Assembly: GCA_002256205.1 (NCBI GenBank)
Contig: NKIW01000001.1
Location: forward strand, 310,001-374,000
Reading direction: 5' to 3'
From: Rhizobiales bacterium PAR1
Lineage (GTDB): Bacteria > Pseudomonadota > Alphaproteobacteria > Rhizobiales > Beijerinckiaceae
DNA: 64,000 bases
Made by a program: the position numbers and the translations under genes. The notes under the pieces were generated by a model. That model was not told where the DNA came from and did no database searches. It saw only the letters and a program-made list of their open reading frames with translations. Shown piece after piece: positions 31,576 through 40,708 of this stretch; position 1 is the stretch's first letter, and each line of letters starts with the position of its first letter.

Positions 31576-32707
31576 TTAATCGATATCGTCGACGATGGTG
31601 CCTTCGGAGCCATGGACACGCTGCGCCAGCGCGGCCTCGATAAAGGGATCGAGCGCGCCATCGAGCACTTCCCCCGGGGTTCCGGAGGTCACGCCCGTGC
31701 GCAGATCCTTTACGAGCTGATAGGGTTGCAGCACATAGGAGCGGATCTGATGGCCCCAGCCGATATCGGTCTTGTTGGCCTGTTCGGCCATCGCAGCCTC
31801 TTCGCGCTTACGGAGCTCCATCTCGTAGAGGCGCGCGCGCAGCATTTTCCACGCGAGTTCGCGGTTCTGGTGCTGTGAGCGTGAGGTTTGGCTCATCACC
31901 ATGATGCCGGTCGGCATATGCACGAGGCGCACAGCCGATTCGACCTTGTTGACGTTCTGGCCGCCGGCACCCTGCGCGCGCATCAGGTCGATACGCACAT
32001 CGCTTTCGTTGAGGTTGATCTGGATGGAATCATCCACCACCGGATAAACCGTTACCGACGCAAAGCTCGTGTGCCGCCGGGCGTTGGAATCATATGGTGA
32101 AATGCGCACGAGGCGATGCACACCCGCTTCGGTCTTCGCCCAGCCGTAGGCATTGCGGCCCTTGATCTGCATCGTCACGGACTTGATGCCCGCTTCTTCG
32201 CCGTCCGACATTTCCATGATGTCGACCTTGAAGCCTGCCCGCTCGGCCCAGCGGACATACATCCGCATCAGCATCGAGGCCCAATCCTGGCTCTCGGTAC
32301 CGCCCGCGCCCGAATGCACTTCGAGGAAGGTATCGTTGGAATCCGCCTCGCCCGAGAGCAGCGCCTCGACCTGACGCTTGGCGGCTTCCGCCTCCAGCGC
32401 TCGGATCTGCGCTTCGCCTTCGTCGATGGTGGCCTGATCGCCTTCCATCTCGCCGAGTTCGATCAGCGTCTTGGCGTCATCAAGATCCTGTTCAAGTTTC
32501 AGGATGCCGTTGAGCTTGTATTCGAGATCGGACCGTTCGCGCGTGATTTTCTGCGCGGTGCCGGAATCGTTCCAGAAATCAGGGTGCTCGACGCGAGCGT
32601 TCAGTTCGAGAAGGCGTTTGGTGGAAACATCCCAGTCAAAGATGCCTCCTCAGCAGCCCGACTGACTGCTGGATGGCCTCGACCATCGCTTCGATTTCGG
32701 CGCGCAT
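31576..32707 (-). CDS. prfB: Peptide chain release factor 2, programmed +1 frameshift
   Basis: RF2 ends translation at UGA and UAA. The gene is in two frames: ATG at 32707 reads 23 codons to an in-frame TGA (32638-32636) in AGGAGG-CAT-CTT-TGA-C, the standard autoregulatory shift site with an internal Shine-Dalgarno (32645-32650). After a +1 shift on CTT the frame continues from GAC (32637) to the stop at 31576, giving 376 residues. The GGQ motif is in [12 protein letters not shown]; the stop-codon motif reads SPY in place of SPF, common in alphaproteobacteria. Low RF2 causes more shifting. Confidence 0.96.
32636..32650 (-). promoter_or_regulatory. prfB +1 frameshift signal
   Basis: On the minus strand: AGGAGGCATCTTTGA. 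The AGGAGG element, the slippery CTT codon and the UGA stop with following C match the conserved RF2 recoding site in order and spacing. Confidence 0.95.
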
Positions 32708-32855
32708 ATCGCTGCTTTCCGTCTCTTCGTCTCGCCCCGCACGAGGGTTCGCGTGGGATCAGAGGGCGGGCATAGCCGAGGGCAAGACCCGCTGTAAAGG
32801 GCAAGTCCACTGCAAAAGGAAGCACCGCTGTAGACCGCCTCGATGGGAACTTGGG

Positions 32856-35279
32856 CTAGTAGAGACCGCCGGTAGTGGAACCCACCGGGCTTGCGCCCCC
32901 TTGCGCCGCGCCACCGCTCGCCGCCGTACCGAAGCTGTAGCTCTCCGGCGGGGCGGTATTGGGCTTGAACGGCTCGAGAATCGCCTGCGGATCGCCTGCG
33001 CTGGTGCGCTGACCATTCGCGAAGTTCACGCGGATGAACTTGATGCCCGGCGGCACGCGGAACGACAAGTTCGGCTTACCTGCGAGCGCCTCGCGCATGA
33101 AGTCGCGGAACACCGGCGCAGCGTACTGACCCGCAGTCGCGGAGTTGCCGAGCGAGCGCGGCTTGTCGTAACCGAGATAGACGCCCACCGCGAGATCGGG
33201 CGAAAAGCCAACGAACCACACGTCTTTTGCGTCGTTGGTCGTGCCGGTCTTGCCGGCGAGCGTGCGCCCGAGCGGCTTGACCACGGTTGCGGTGCCGCGC
33301 GTGATTACGCCTTCCATAATCGAAACCATCTGGTAAGCGGACATCGGATCGATAACGCGCTCGCGCTTGTCAACAAGACGCGGCTCATCCTGCCCAGTCC
33401 AACCTTCGGCCGCACATTCTTTGCACTGGCGTTCGTCGTGACGATAAATCGTCGCGCCCCAGCGGTCCTGAATGCGGTCAATGAGTGTCGGGCGGATGCG
33501 GCGACCACCATTGGCGAGCATTGAATAGGCCGCCGTCATGCGCAGCACTGTGGTTTCACCCGCGCCGAGCGACATCGCCAGAACCGGCAGCATGTCATCG
33601 TAGATGCCGAAGCGCTTGGCATATTCCGCAACGAGCGGCATTCCGATATCACGCGCGAGGCGCACGGTCATCAGGTTCTTGGAATGCTCGATGCCGTAGC
33701 GCAGGGTATGCGGGCCGGTCGATTTACCGTCATAGTTTTCCGGTCGCCAGACCTCCTGCCCCGCGCCCTGATCGACTTCGATCGGCTCATCGAGGATGAT
33801 GCTGGAGGGCGTATAGCCATTATCGAGCGCGGTGGCATAAACGATCGGCTTGAACGAGGAGCCGACCTGCCGCAGCGCCTGCGTCGCACGGTTGAACTCG
33901 CTCTTGTCGAAGGAGAAGCCGCCGACCATCGCTTTGACGCGCCCCGTATGCGGGTCCATCGCGACGAGCGCACCGGAAACTTCTGGAACCTGCCGCAAGC
34001 GGTATTGGCCCGGCTTCGTGTCAATCGGCTCGACATAGACGACGTCACCGGAATTCAGCGCCTCACGCAGACGCTTGCGCGGGAAAACGCGCGCACTTTC
34101 CGCCGTAATCACGCCGGTCTCGCGCTTGCGGTCGATCTGACCGCCGCCGAGCTTGGCCGGCTGCAGGCCGATCTGCGCCTGCGAATCGTCAACCGAGAGC
34201 ACGACCGCGAGCCGCCAGGGATCGATATCGGTCAGCGTCGGCATTTCCGCGAGCTGCGCGCCCCAATCGCCGGTCGGCGGGATCTTGTCCGTCGTTCCGC
34301 GCCAGCCGCGCGCCTCATCGAAGCGCACGAGGCCATCCGAGAGCGCCTTACGGGCGTAGATCTGGAGCTTCGGATCAAGCGTCGAGCGCACCGAAAGACC
34401 GCCCTCATAGAGCTTCTTCGAGCCATAGCGTTCGGCCAGATCGCGCCGCACTTCCTCGGCAAAGAAGCCGGCGGCGTAGGAATTCGGCGAGAGCTGGCGG
34501 AAAATCACCACGAGCGGCTCGGCGCGCGCGGCATTGCCGTCCTCACGCGTGATGTAGCCGTTCTCGACCATGCGATCGATAACGTAGTTCCGACGTGTAA
34601 CCGCGGCTTCCCGGTTGTTGATCGGGTGATAGGTCGAAGGCGCTTTCGGCAGCGCTGCGAGATACGCGACTTCCGCAATCGTCAGCTCATGAACCGATTT
34701 GCCGAAATAATTCAGCGCAGCCGCCGCGACGCCGTAGTTGCCGCCGCCGAGGAAGATCTGGTTGAGGTAAAGCTCGAGGATCTTGTCCTTCGAGAAAGTG
34801 GATTCCAGCCGGAAGGCGAGCAGCGCTTCCTTGATCTTGCGGTCAAGGCTCTGCTCCGGCGTCAGGAAGAAGTTCTTCGCGACCTGCTGCGTGATGGTCG
34901 AAGCGCCCTGCTGGCGCCCACCGGCCGCCTTGCCGCGGATGATCGCACGGGCAATACCCTCGGGGTCAACGCCACCGTGCTTGTAGAAATTCTTGTCTTC
35001 CGCCGAGATATAGGCAGCGATCAGCAGCTTCGGCATCGCCTGAATCGGCAGATAAAGGCGGCGTTCGCGTGCATATTCGGCAAGCAAGGTACCATCCGCC
35101 GCGTGGACGCGCGTCGTGACCGGCGGCTCGTATTTCGCCAGCTGGGCATGATCCGGCAGGTCCTGCGAATAGTGCCAGACCACATAACCAGCCACAGCCG
35201 CGCCCAGCAGCCCGACCAGCGTGGCCGTTCCGAACAGAAACGCGAAAAAGCGCGCGATCATCCGCATGCCGCTATCCAT
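32856..35279 (-). CDS. mrcA: Penicillin-binding protein 1A
   Basis: A bifunctional class A PBP of about 807 residues that polymerises glycan strands and crosslinks peptides. One N-terminal TM segment (FFAFLFGTATLVGLLGAAVAG), then the transglycosylase domain with catalytic Glu in ISAEDKNFYKHGGVD, an OB-like insert, then the transpeptidase with SxxK at S474 (SSFKP) and KTGTTNDAKDVW. The tail is Gly/Ser-rich. Start may also be the ATG at 35267. The 277 bp upstream to the amidase gene hold no further gene. Confidence 0.95.
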   Translation of the reverse strand: MDSGMRMIARFFAFLFGTATLVGLLGAAVAGYVVWHYSQDLPDHAQLAKYEPPVTTRVHAADGTLLAEYARERRLYLPIQAMPKLLIAAYISAEDKNFYKHGGVDPEGIARAIIRGKAAGGRQQGASTITQQVAKNFFLTPEQSLDRKIKEALLAFRLESTFSKDKILELYLNQIFLGGGNYGVAAAALNYFGKSVHELTIAEVAYLAALPKAPSTYHPINNREAAVTRRNYVIDRMVENGYITREDGNAARAEPLVVIFRQLSPNSYAAGFFAEEVRRDLAERYGSKKLYEGGLSVRSTLDPKLQIYARKALSDGLVRFDEARGWRGTTDKIPPTGDWGAQLAEMPTLTDIDPWRLAVVLSVDDSQAQIGLQPAKLGGGQIDRKRETGVITAESARVFPRKRLREALNSGDVVYVEPIDTKPGQYRLRQVPEVSGALVAMDPHTGRVKAMVGGFSFDKSEFNRATQALRQVGSSFKPIVYATALDNGYTPSSIILDEPIEVDQGAGQEVWRPENYDGKSTGPHTLRYGIEHSKNLMTVRLARDIGMPLVAEYAKRFGIYDDMLPVLAMSLGAGETTVLRMTAAYSMLANGGRRIRPTLIDRIQDRWGATIYRHDERQCKECAAEGWTGQDEPRLVDKRERVIDPMSAYQMVSIMEGVITRGTATVVKPLGRTLAGKTGTTNDAKDVWFVGFSPDLAVGVYLGYDKPRSLGNSATAGQYAAPVFRDFMREALAGKPNLSFRVPPGIKFIRVNFANGQRTSAGDPQAILEPFKPNTAPPESYSFGTAASGGAAQGGASPVGSTTGGLY

Positions 35280-35556
35280 CCCTCGCGAAACATCAGTTTC
35301 GCCCTAAAGTCGCCCCTGCCCGAAAACCGGTCGAGGGTTCAAATCACCAACACCAAACGTTACCAGCCTTGAGCCGGAATTTGGGAGATCCGCCTTCCGC
35401 CTGCAAGGACCGAAAGGATCAAATGCAAGAAGTATAATCTCATCATGCCATACATTTGGAGGCGCCAAATACCAGAACGCGCCGACAACAACAAACACAT
35501 CCGAGAGAAATGCTGAAACCGTGGCCGAAAAACGGCACCTCCCGGTTTAGCGGGCA

Positions 35557-36882
35557 TCAATCCGGTATTTTTGTGGAAATCGCATCGCGCCCGGAGGTCA
35601 AAAACCGCACGAGCGCCTCACCCAGCCCCTGCGCAAGCCTGATACGGGATGATTCGCTCGCGAGGACCGCGACATCCTCGGCATTAGAAAGATACCCGAG
35701 TTCAATCAGGATCGACGGCATATCCGGCGCGCGCAAAACCTTGAAACCTGCGCTGCGCAACGGGGTCTTGTGCAGCTTTGCACCTTTCTGGATCGCGTTC
35801 GCCGTATTGCGCGCGACAATCTGGCTGAAAAGCCGCGTCTCCCGCCGCGCCAGATCGAAGAGGATATCATCCACACCCTCGCGCGCCTCATCGGAGATAT
35901 CGAGCCCGGCGACCTGATCGGCCCGGTTTTCCTTTTCCGCGGCCCGCGCGGCCTCGGCATCCGACGCGCGATCGCCGAGCGTGTAGACAGAAGCGCCACG
36001 CACATCCGCCTCGCCCGCAAGCGAATCGGCATGGAGCGAAACGAACAGCGCCGCGCCTTTCGAGCGCGCAAAGGCGACACGCTCGGCGAGCGGGATAAAG
36101 CGATCATCCTCGCGCGTCATCTGCACTTCGATGCGCCCATCCGCCTCAATCGCCTTGCGCAGCGCCTTGCCGACTGCCAGCACAAGCTCCTTTTCGATCT
36201 CGCCCTTGCCGCCCGAAGCGCCGGGATCAATGCCGCCATGCCCCGGATCGATCACCAGCAAAGGCTTCGCCCCCGCCTGACGGGTGCCGAGCGGCCCGGT
36301 GAGCTGCGCCCGTGTTGCAAGGCGCCGTGCTTGATCGGCCTTCGCCTGCTCGTCGAAGCGCGCCTGTGGCACCGCCTTGATCTGCGCCACCAGCCGAACC
36401 GTGCCACCTTGCCGGACAAAATCGACACGCTCGATCAATGCCGGACGGGCAAGTTCCAGCACAATGCGGGATTGCCCGAGCATGAACAGCCCGGCGCGCC
36501 ATGCCGAAACCGGCCCGAGCCCCCTAGACGAGGAGGTTGTCACACCCGCGCTGAAGGCTGCCCCCTCAAGGTCGATCACCAGCCGCGCGGGATTGGCGAG
36601 CGCCTCGACGCGGGTTTTCACCTCATCCGTCAGATCGACCACGAGGCCGGCGCCATCCGGGCCCTGATCTTCCACAAGGTGGACCGCCCGCGCGAGCACA
36701 AACGAATCACTGGCGCCGGGCAGTTTCGCCCCTGGAACAGTAGGCGATGGAGGCGTTACAGGTGTTTGCGCAAAAACAGGCGCACACGACAGAAGAAACA
36801 CGGAAACAACAAGGGATAACAGCGCACTAAGGTGCATTTCAAGCGCCAGCCCCTTCAGGCGTGCCACGCCCCCGTTGCGCAT
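35557..36882 (-). CDS. amiC: N-acetylmuramoyl-L-alanine amidase, AmiC type
   Basis: A periplasmic zinc amidase splitting daughter-cell peptidoglycan. From the ATG at 36882 it has 441 residues: signal peptide (hydrophobic core LSALLSLVVSVFLL, cleavage near VFA-Q), an AMIN domain (about residues 60-180), then Amidase_3 with VIDPGHGGIDPGASG, the second zinc His in SLHADS and the catalytic Glu in LIELGYLSN. An ATG at 36837 is possible, but it would lack a charged n-region. In alphaproteobacteria this gene is often next to PBP1A, as here. Confidence 0.93.
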   Translation of the reverse strand: MRNGGVARLKGLALEMHLSALLSLVVSVFLLSCAPVFAQTPVTPPSPTVPGAKLPGASDSFVLARAVHLVEDQGPDGAGLVVDLTDEVKTRVEALANPARLVIDLEGAAFSAGVTTSSSRGLGPVSAWRAGLFMLGQSRIVLELARPALIERVDFVRQGGTVRLVAQIKAVPQARFDEQAKADQARRLATRAQLTGPLGTRQAGAKPLLVIDPGHGGIDPGASGGKGEIEKELVLAVGKALRKAIEADGRIEVQMTREDDRFIPLAERVAFARSKGAALFVSLHADSLAGEADVRGASVYTLGDRASDAEAARAAEKENRADQVAGLDISDEAREGVDDILFDLARRETRLFSQIVARNTANAIQKGAKLHKTPLRSAGFKVLRAPDMPSILIELGYLSNAEDVAVLASESSRIRLAQGLGEALVRFLTSGRDAISTKIPD

Positions 36883-36906
36883 TAAGAAGAATGATCTTCC
36901 CGCCAA

Positions 36907-37461
36907 AGCCTTCGTTCCGCTTGCAAAAGCTGACCCTCAACCTTAAACGGGGTCTACGGTGCATTCTGTACCGGAGCAAGTTTTCGTTGAACCGAGACTC
37001 CCGCCACGGGAGCACGCCGGTTCCTCAGCTCCGGACCGGGATGCGGGAAACGCCGCCGGAAGCCTTTGTCAGCCGGGTCTTTGCCCACTTGGCAATTTCG
37101 CTTTTCGGGCGTGCGTACCCGTGGTGCGCATTTCGCGCGCCTTTTCGAGCGAGGATGGCGTTGATGCCAGCATTGAAGATGTCGATTGAGACGTCATTCT
37201 CCGGAAGCCCGGGATTCTTCGGAATGCCATCGGCCTCCGGGGTGCGCGTCTCCGACGTCGCTGTGCCTCTCAATTCCCTGCTTCGCCTCTCGAAAATGCC
37301 GCTTTCTGTCCTCACTTGGCCAGCCCGGTCCGTCCTCTGGTCTCTCCCCGACGATTACCGTCCTTTCTCCCGTCGCCTGCTTCAGGGCCGGGTCGCCGTT
37401 CGGCGCGCTTATGCCGCGTCCGGGGTGAGCGGAAGGACCAATTCCCCATCAAGAGATTGCA
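36907..37461 (+). other. Long non-coding leader of rne
   Basis: 555 bp between the divergent amiC and rne genes with no credible gene. A possible promoter is TTGCAA (36921) with TAAACG (36944) at 17-bp spacing. If used, the rne mRNA has a leader of about 500 nt. Long autoregulatory rne leaders are known in other bacteria; I could not match a known RNA family. Confidence 0.5.
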
Positions 37462-40287
37462 ATGACAACAAAAATGCTCATCGATGCGGCACACCCGGAA
37501 GAGACCCGGGTTGTCGTGATACGCGGCAACCGGGTTGAGGAGTTCGATTTCGAATCCGCCAACCGGCGCCCCCTCCGCGGCAACATCTATCTGGCGAAAG
37601 TCACGCGCGTTGAACCGTCGCTTCAGGCGGCCTTCGTCGATTTTGGCGGCAATCGCCACGGCTTTCTTGCCTTTTCCGAAATCCACCCGGACTACTACCA
37701 GATCCCCACCGCCGATCGCATGGCCCTCCTCGCCGAGGAGCGCGATGCGGCGCGCGACGATGACGCCGATGATGAGGACGGTCGCCGTTCCTCGCGTAAC
37801 AACCGTAGCGCCCGCCCGAAGCGTTCGCGCGGCGGCAATCGCGATCAGGTCGCTTCGCAGCCGGTAACGGATGGCGAAGGCGGCGAGGAAGCTGAACGCG
37901 CCGAGGTTGAGGAAGCTGAAGCGGAAGCCGCCGCCGATGACTTGATCGCTTCGGACGAATCTTCGGAAGGCTCGTCCGGCCATATCGAGCAGGTTGATGC
38001 CGGCTCGGGCGAGAACGGCAATGGCGAAGACGTCGTCAACGAGGTTGGCGGCGGCGGCGACGCGATGGAAGAGGTGCCGACCCGGAGCCAGCATCGTTCG
38101 CGCAAGCAGTACAAGATTCAGGAAGTCATCAAGCGCCGGCAGATCTTGCTGGTACAGGTGGTCAAGGAAGAGCGCGGCACCAAGGGCGCTGCGCTGACGA
38201 CCTATCTCTCTCTCGCGGGCCGCTATTCGGTGCTGATGCCGAACACCGCGCGCGGTGGCGGCATTTCGCGCAAGATCACCAACGCGGTCGATCGCAAGCG
38301 CCTCAAGTCGATGGCCTCGGAACTCGAGGTGCCGGATGGCATGGGCGTCATCCTGCGCACCGCCGGTGCCTCGCGCACCAAGGTCGAGATCAAGCGCGAC
38401 TTCGAATACCTGATGCGCCTCTGGGAGAGCGTCCGCTCGCTTACCCTGGAATCGACCGCCCCGGCACTCGTTTATGAGGAAGGCTCGCTGATCAAGCGTG
38501 CCATCCGCGATCTTTACTCCAAGGATATCGAGGAGATTCAGGTCGCGGGCGAGGAAGGCTATCGCGAGGCGAAGGACTTCATGCGCATGCTCATGCCGAG
38601 CCATGCCAAGGCCGTCCAGCCCTACCGTGACGCCACGCCGATCTTCTCGCGCTTCGGCGTCGAGAGCCAGCTTGATGCGATGTTCTCGAACATCGTGACG
38701 CTGAAGTCCGGTGGCTACATCGTCATGAACCAGACCGAAGCGCTGGTCGCGATCGACGTGAACTCGGGCCGTTCGACCCGCGAACACAACATCGAGGACA
38801 CCGCCCTCAAGACCAACCTCGAAGCAGCCGAGGAAGTCTCGCGCCAGCTCCGCCTGCGCGATCTCGCTGGCCTTGTCGTGATCGACTTCATCGACATGGA
38901 AGAAAAGCGCAACAACAAGGCCGTCGAGCGCAAGCTCAACGAATGCCTCAAGAATGATCGCGCACGCATCCAGGTCGGCCGCATCTCGCATTTCGGTTTG
39001 CTCGAAATGTCGCGTCAGCGCATCCGCACCGGCGTGCTCGAAAGCTCGTCCGTCCCCTGCCCGCATTGCGCCGGCACGGGTCTGCTGCGTTCGACGCCGA
39101 GCCTCGCGCTTCATGTGTTGCGCGCGCTGGAAGATACGCTCCTGCGCTCGGCGACGCACGACATCACGCTGCGCACCCGCCTTGAGACGGCCTTTTACAT
39201 CCTTAACCAGAAGCGTGAGAGCCTGACGGCGCTCGAAGCCCGCTTCGGCGTTACGGTGACGGTTGTCGCGGAAGCCACCCTCGCACCGGGCCAGCATTTC
39301 ATCGTGGAGCGCGGTGAACCCGTGCAGCCGCGCATGATTGCGCAGACCGTCGACGGCGAAGGCAATGCAGAAGCGCCGCGTCCTGCCGAGCGCCATCAGT
39401 TGCGCCCCGGTGCGCCGCGCGTTGTTCATCCCGAGGATATCGAGATGGACGAGGCAACCGAAGAAGAGATCGAGGAAGAAGAGGCCGCCGAGGCTGAAGC
39501 CGCCGGGGAAACCCGTACGGGCCAGGCGAGCGGTGGTGAAGGCAGCGAAGAACGCAAGAAGCGCCGTCGCCGTCGTCGCCGGGGTGGTCGCGACCGCGAT
39601 GGCAACCGCGAGCCGGGCGCCCCGCGCGCCGAAGGCGCTGCACCGACCGAAACCTCCGACGCTGAAGGCGATGCCGAAGGTGACGAGGATGGTGAAGGCG
39701 ATGAGGGCAACGAAACCCGCGCCGGCCAGCAGGAACAGCCAGGCGATGCCGAGCGCAAGCGCCGACGCCGTCGTCGCGGTGGTCGTCGCAACCGCCGCGA
39801 CCGTGAGGATCGTCCGGGTGAAACCTCGGATGAAGCTGGCGAAACCGACAGCAGCGATGAAGGCCTGAGCGCCGAAGCGCAAGCCGAGGCCGAACCCGCA
39901 ATGGCACCTGTTGAGGCCACACCGGCGGTAGAAGCGCCTGTTGTTGAGGCCGAAGCCCCGGCCAAAAAGCCGCGTCGCAGCCGCGCTGCCAAGGCTGAGG
40001 CCACGGTGAGCGAAGAGGCCGCACCGGCTGAAAAGCCGGCCAAGGCTCCGCGTAGCCGCGCAAAGAAGACTGCTGCGGAAGCACCGGCTGAGGCTGCTGC
40101 TCCGGCTGTCGTGGAAACGGCGCCTGAAGCCCCGGCCATCCCGGAAGTGCAGGCCGCGCCTGAAGTGAAGGCCGCGCCGGCACCGGTAGCACCCAAACCG
40201 GCCCCGGAGCCGGAACCGGAAGATCCAAATCGTCCGAAGCGCTCAGGCTGGTGGAGCCGCGCCAAGCAGGCCTTCAGCGGCAACTAA
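37462..40287 (+). CDS. rne: Ribonuclease E
   Basis: The main endoribonuclease for mRNA decay and rRNA processing; 941 residues. The N-terminal S1 domain is split by an acidic and Arg-rich insert (about residues 90-205) as typical for alphaproteobacteria. The catalytic DNase I-like part holds VAIDVNSGRSTRE and VVIDFIDMEEKRN with the metal-binding aspartates, and the Zn-link is in SSVPCPHCAGTG. The C-terminal 350 residues are disordered, alternating Arg blocks (KKRRRRRRGG) and Glu/Ala-Pro stretches, a likely RNA-binding and degradosome scaffold. RBS AAGAG lies 6 nt before the ATG. Confidence 0.96.
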   Translation: MTTKMLIDAAHPEETRVVVIRGNRVEEFDFESANRRPLRGNIYLAKVTRVEPSLQAAFVDFGGNRHGFLAFSEIHPDYYQIPTADRMALLAEERDAARDDDADDEDGRRSSRNNRSARPKRSRGGNRDQVASQPVTDGEGGEEAERAEVEEAEAEAAADDLIASDESSEGSSGHIEQVDAGSGENGNGEDVVNEVGGGGDAMEEVPTRSQHRSRKQYKIQEVIKRRQILLVQVVKEERGTKGAALTTYLSLAGRYSVLMPNTARGGGISRKITNAVDRKRLKSMASELEVPDGMGVILRTAGASRTKVEIKRDFEYLMRLWESVRSLTLESTAPALVYEEGSLIKRAIRDLYSKDIEEIQVAGEEGYREAKDFMRMLMPSHAKAVQPYRDATPIFSRFGVESQLDAMFSNIVTLKSGGYIVMNQTEALVAIDVNSGRSTREHNIEDTALKTNLEAAEEVSRQLRLRDLAGLVVIDFIDMEEKRNNKAVERKLNECLKNDRARIQVGRISHFGLLEMSRQRIRTGVLESSSVPCPHCAGTGLLRSTPSLALHVLRALEDTLLRSATHDITLRTRLETAFYILNQKRESLTALEARFGVTVTVVAEATLAPGQHFIVERGEPVQPRMIAQTVDGEGNAEAPRPAERHQLRPGAPRVVHPEDIEMDEATEEEIEEEEAAEAEAAGETRTGQASGGEGSEERKKRRRRRRRGGRDRDGNREPGAPRAEGAAPTETSDAEGDAEGDEDGEGDEGNETRAGQQEQPGDAERKRRRRRRGGRRNRRDREDRPGETSDEAGETDSSDEGLSAEAQAEAEPAMAPVEATPAVEAPVVEAEAPAKKPRRSRAAKAEATVSEEAAPAEKPAKAPRSRAKKTAAEAPAEAAAPAVVETAPEAPAIPEVQAAPEVKAAPAPVAPKPAPEPEPEDPNRPKRSGWWSRAKQAFSGN

Positions 40288-40310
40288 TGCCACGATCCAG
40301 ATGGAAATCA

Positions 40311-40336
40311 GGCCCGGGAAACCGGGCCTTTTTTTT
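40311..40336 (+). terminator. Rho-independent terminator of rne
   Basis: GGCCCGG-GAAA-CCGGGCC followed by eight Ts: a 7-bp stem with a GNRA-type tetraloop. Confidence 0.95.
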
Positions 40337-40384
40337 GTTGTCGTATCTGAATGGGCAATGGGGTGCGTGAAAATAGCGCTGCGA

Positions 40385-40597
40385 AAATTCACGAACTATT
40401 CACGGCATTTTTTTGGGGGGCATGCTACAAAAACTCAACGCAGCGGCACAGAAGAGCCCTCAAACGCGGTTCGGACGGTCACTGCAAAAAGGAATTTCAG
40501 CACGTAAGTCCCTAGCAGTTCTTTGCCAGCCGAACTGCACTATATGTACTGGAAGCAGAAAGAAGGGGTCGGGAAACCGGCTCCTTCTTTTTGTTTT
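40385..40597 (+). ncRNA. Putative small RNA with its own terminator
   Basis: Between the rne and gatA terminators lies a gene-free stretch ending in a second, very strong plus-strand terminator (40560-40597) that has no protein gene before it. Inside is a 7-bp stem-loop GCAGTTC/GAACTGC (40515-40538). Upstream is a direct repeat ATTCACG (40387 and 40398) one helical turn apart, then a T7G6 tract. The 5' end and promoter are not clear; transcript length would be about 150-180 nt. No family recognised. Confidence 0.45.
40560..40597 (+). terminator. Strong orphan Rho-independent terminator
   Basis: A 13-bp stem (40560-40572 with 40577-40589, two G-U pairs) capped by GAAA and followed by TTTGTTTT. 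No coding gene ends here, which supports a small RNA upstream. Confidence 0.9.
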
Positions 40598-40636
40598 CAA
40601 AAGGAAATTTCAGGTTTCTTCACAAGCGGAAAAGAC

Positions 40637-40666
40637 CAAAAAAAGCCTCCGCAGCAGCGAAGGCTT
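40637..40666 (-). terminator. Rho-independent terminator of gatCA
   Basis: On the minus strand AAGCCTTCGC-TGCT-GCGGAGGCTT (40666-40643, one G-U pair) is followed by seven Ts. It lies 43 bp past the gatA stop. Confidence 0.88.
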
Positions 40667-40708
40667 CTTCAAGGCTTTTGATTGAGGCTTCAGAGGCGCA
40701 GAGCGCTC

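Noticed and set aside
31576-32448. prfB as a truncated RF2
   Set aside because: The missing N-terminus is found upstream in two frames joined by the standard frameshift site.
34153-35372. Plus-strand frame of 562 residues opposite PBP1A
   Set aside because: Antisense to a complete class A PBP; no independent start signal.
35300-35420. tRNA gene suggested by GGTTCAAATC at 35336
   Set aside because: No acceptor stem, anticodon arm or D-loop can be built around it.
36861-37538. 225-residue plus-strand frame in the rne leader
   Set aside because: It runs into rne in another frame, shows no family features and has no ribosome site.
37312-39882. 856-residue open frame on the minus strand opposite rne
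   Set aside because: It lies fully antisense to rne, which has complete RNase E motifs; its sequence is low complexity produced by the GC bias and the repeats of rne.
39440-40240. Repeats in the 3' part of rne as a CRISPR or tandem array
   Set aside because: They are codon-level repeats of Arg, Glu and Ala-Pro runs, in frame and without regular spacers.
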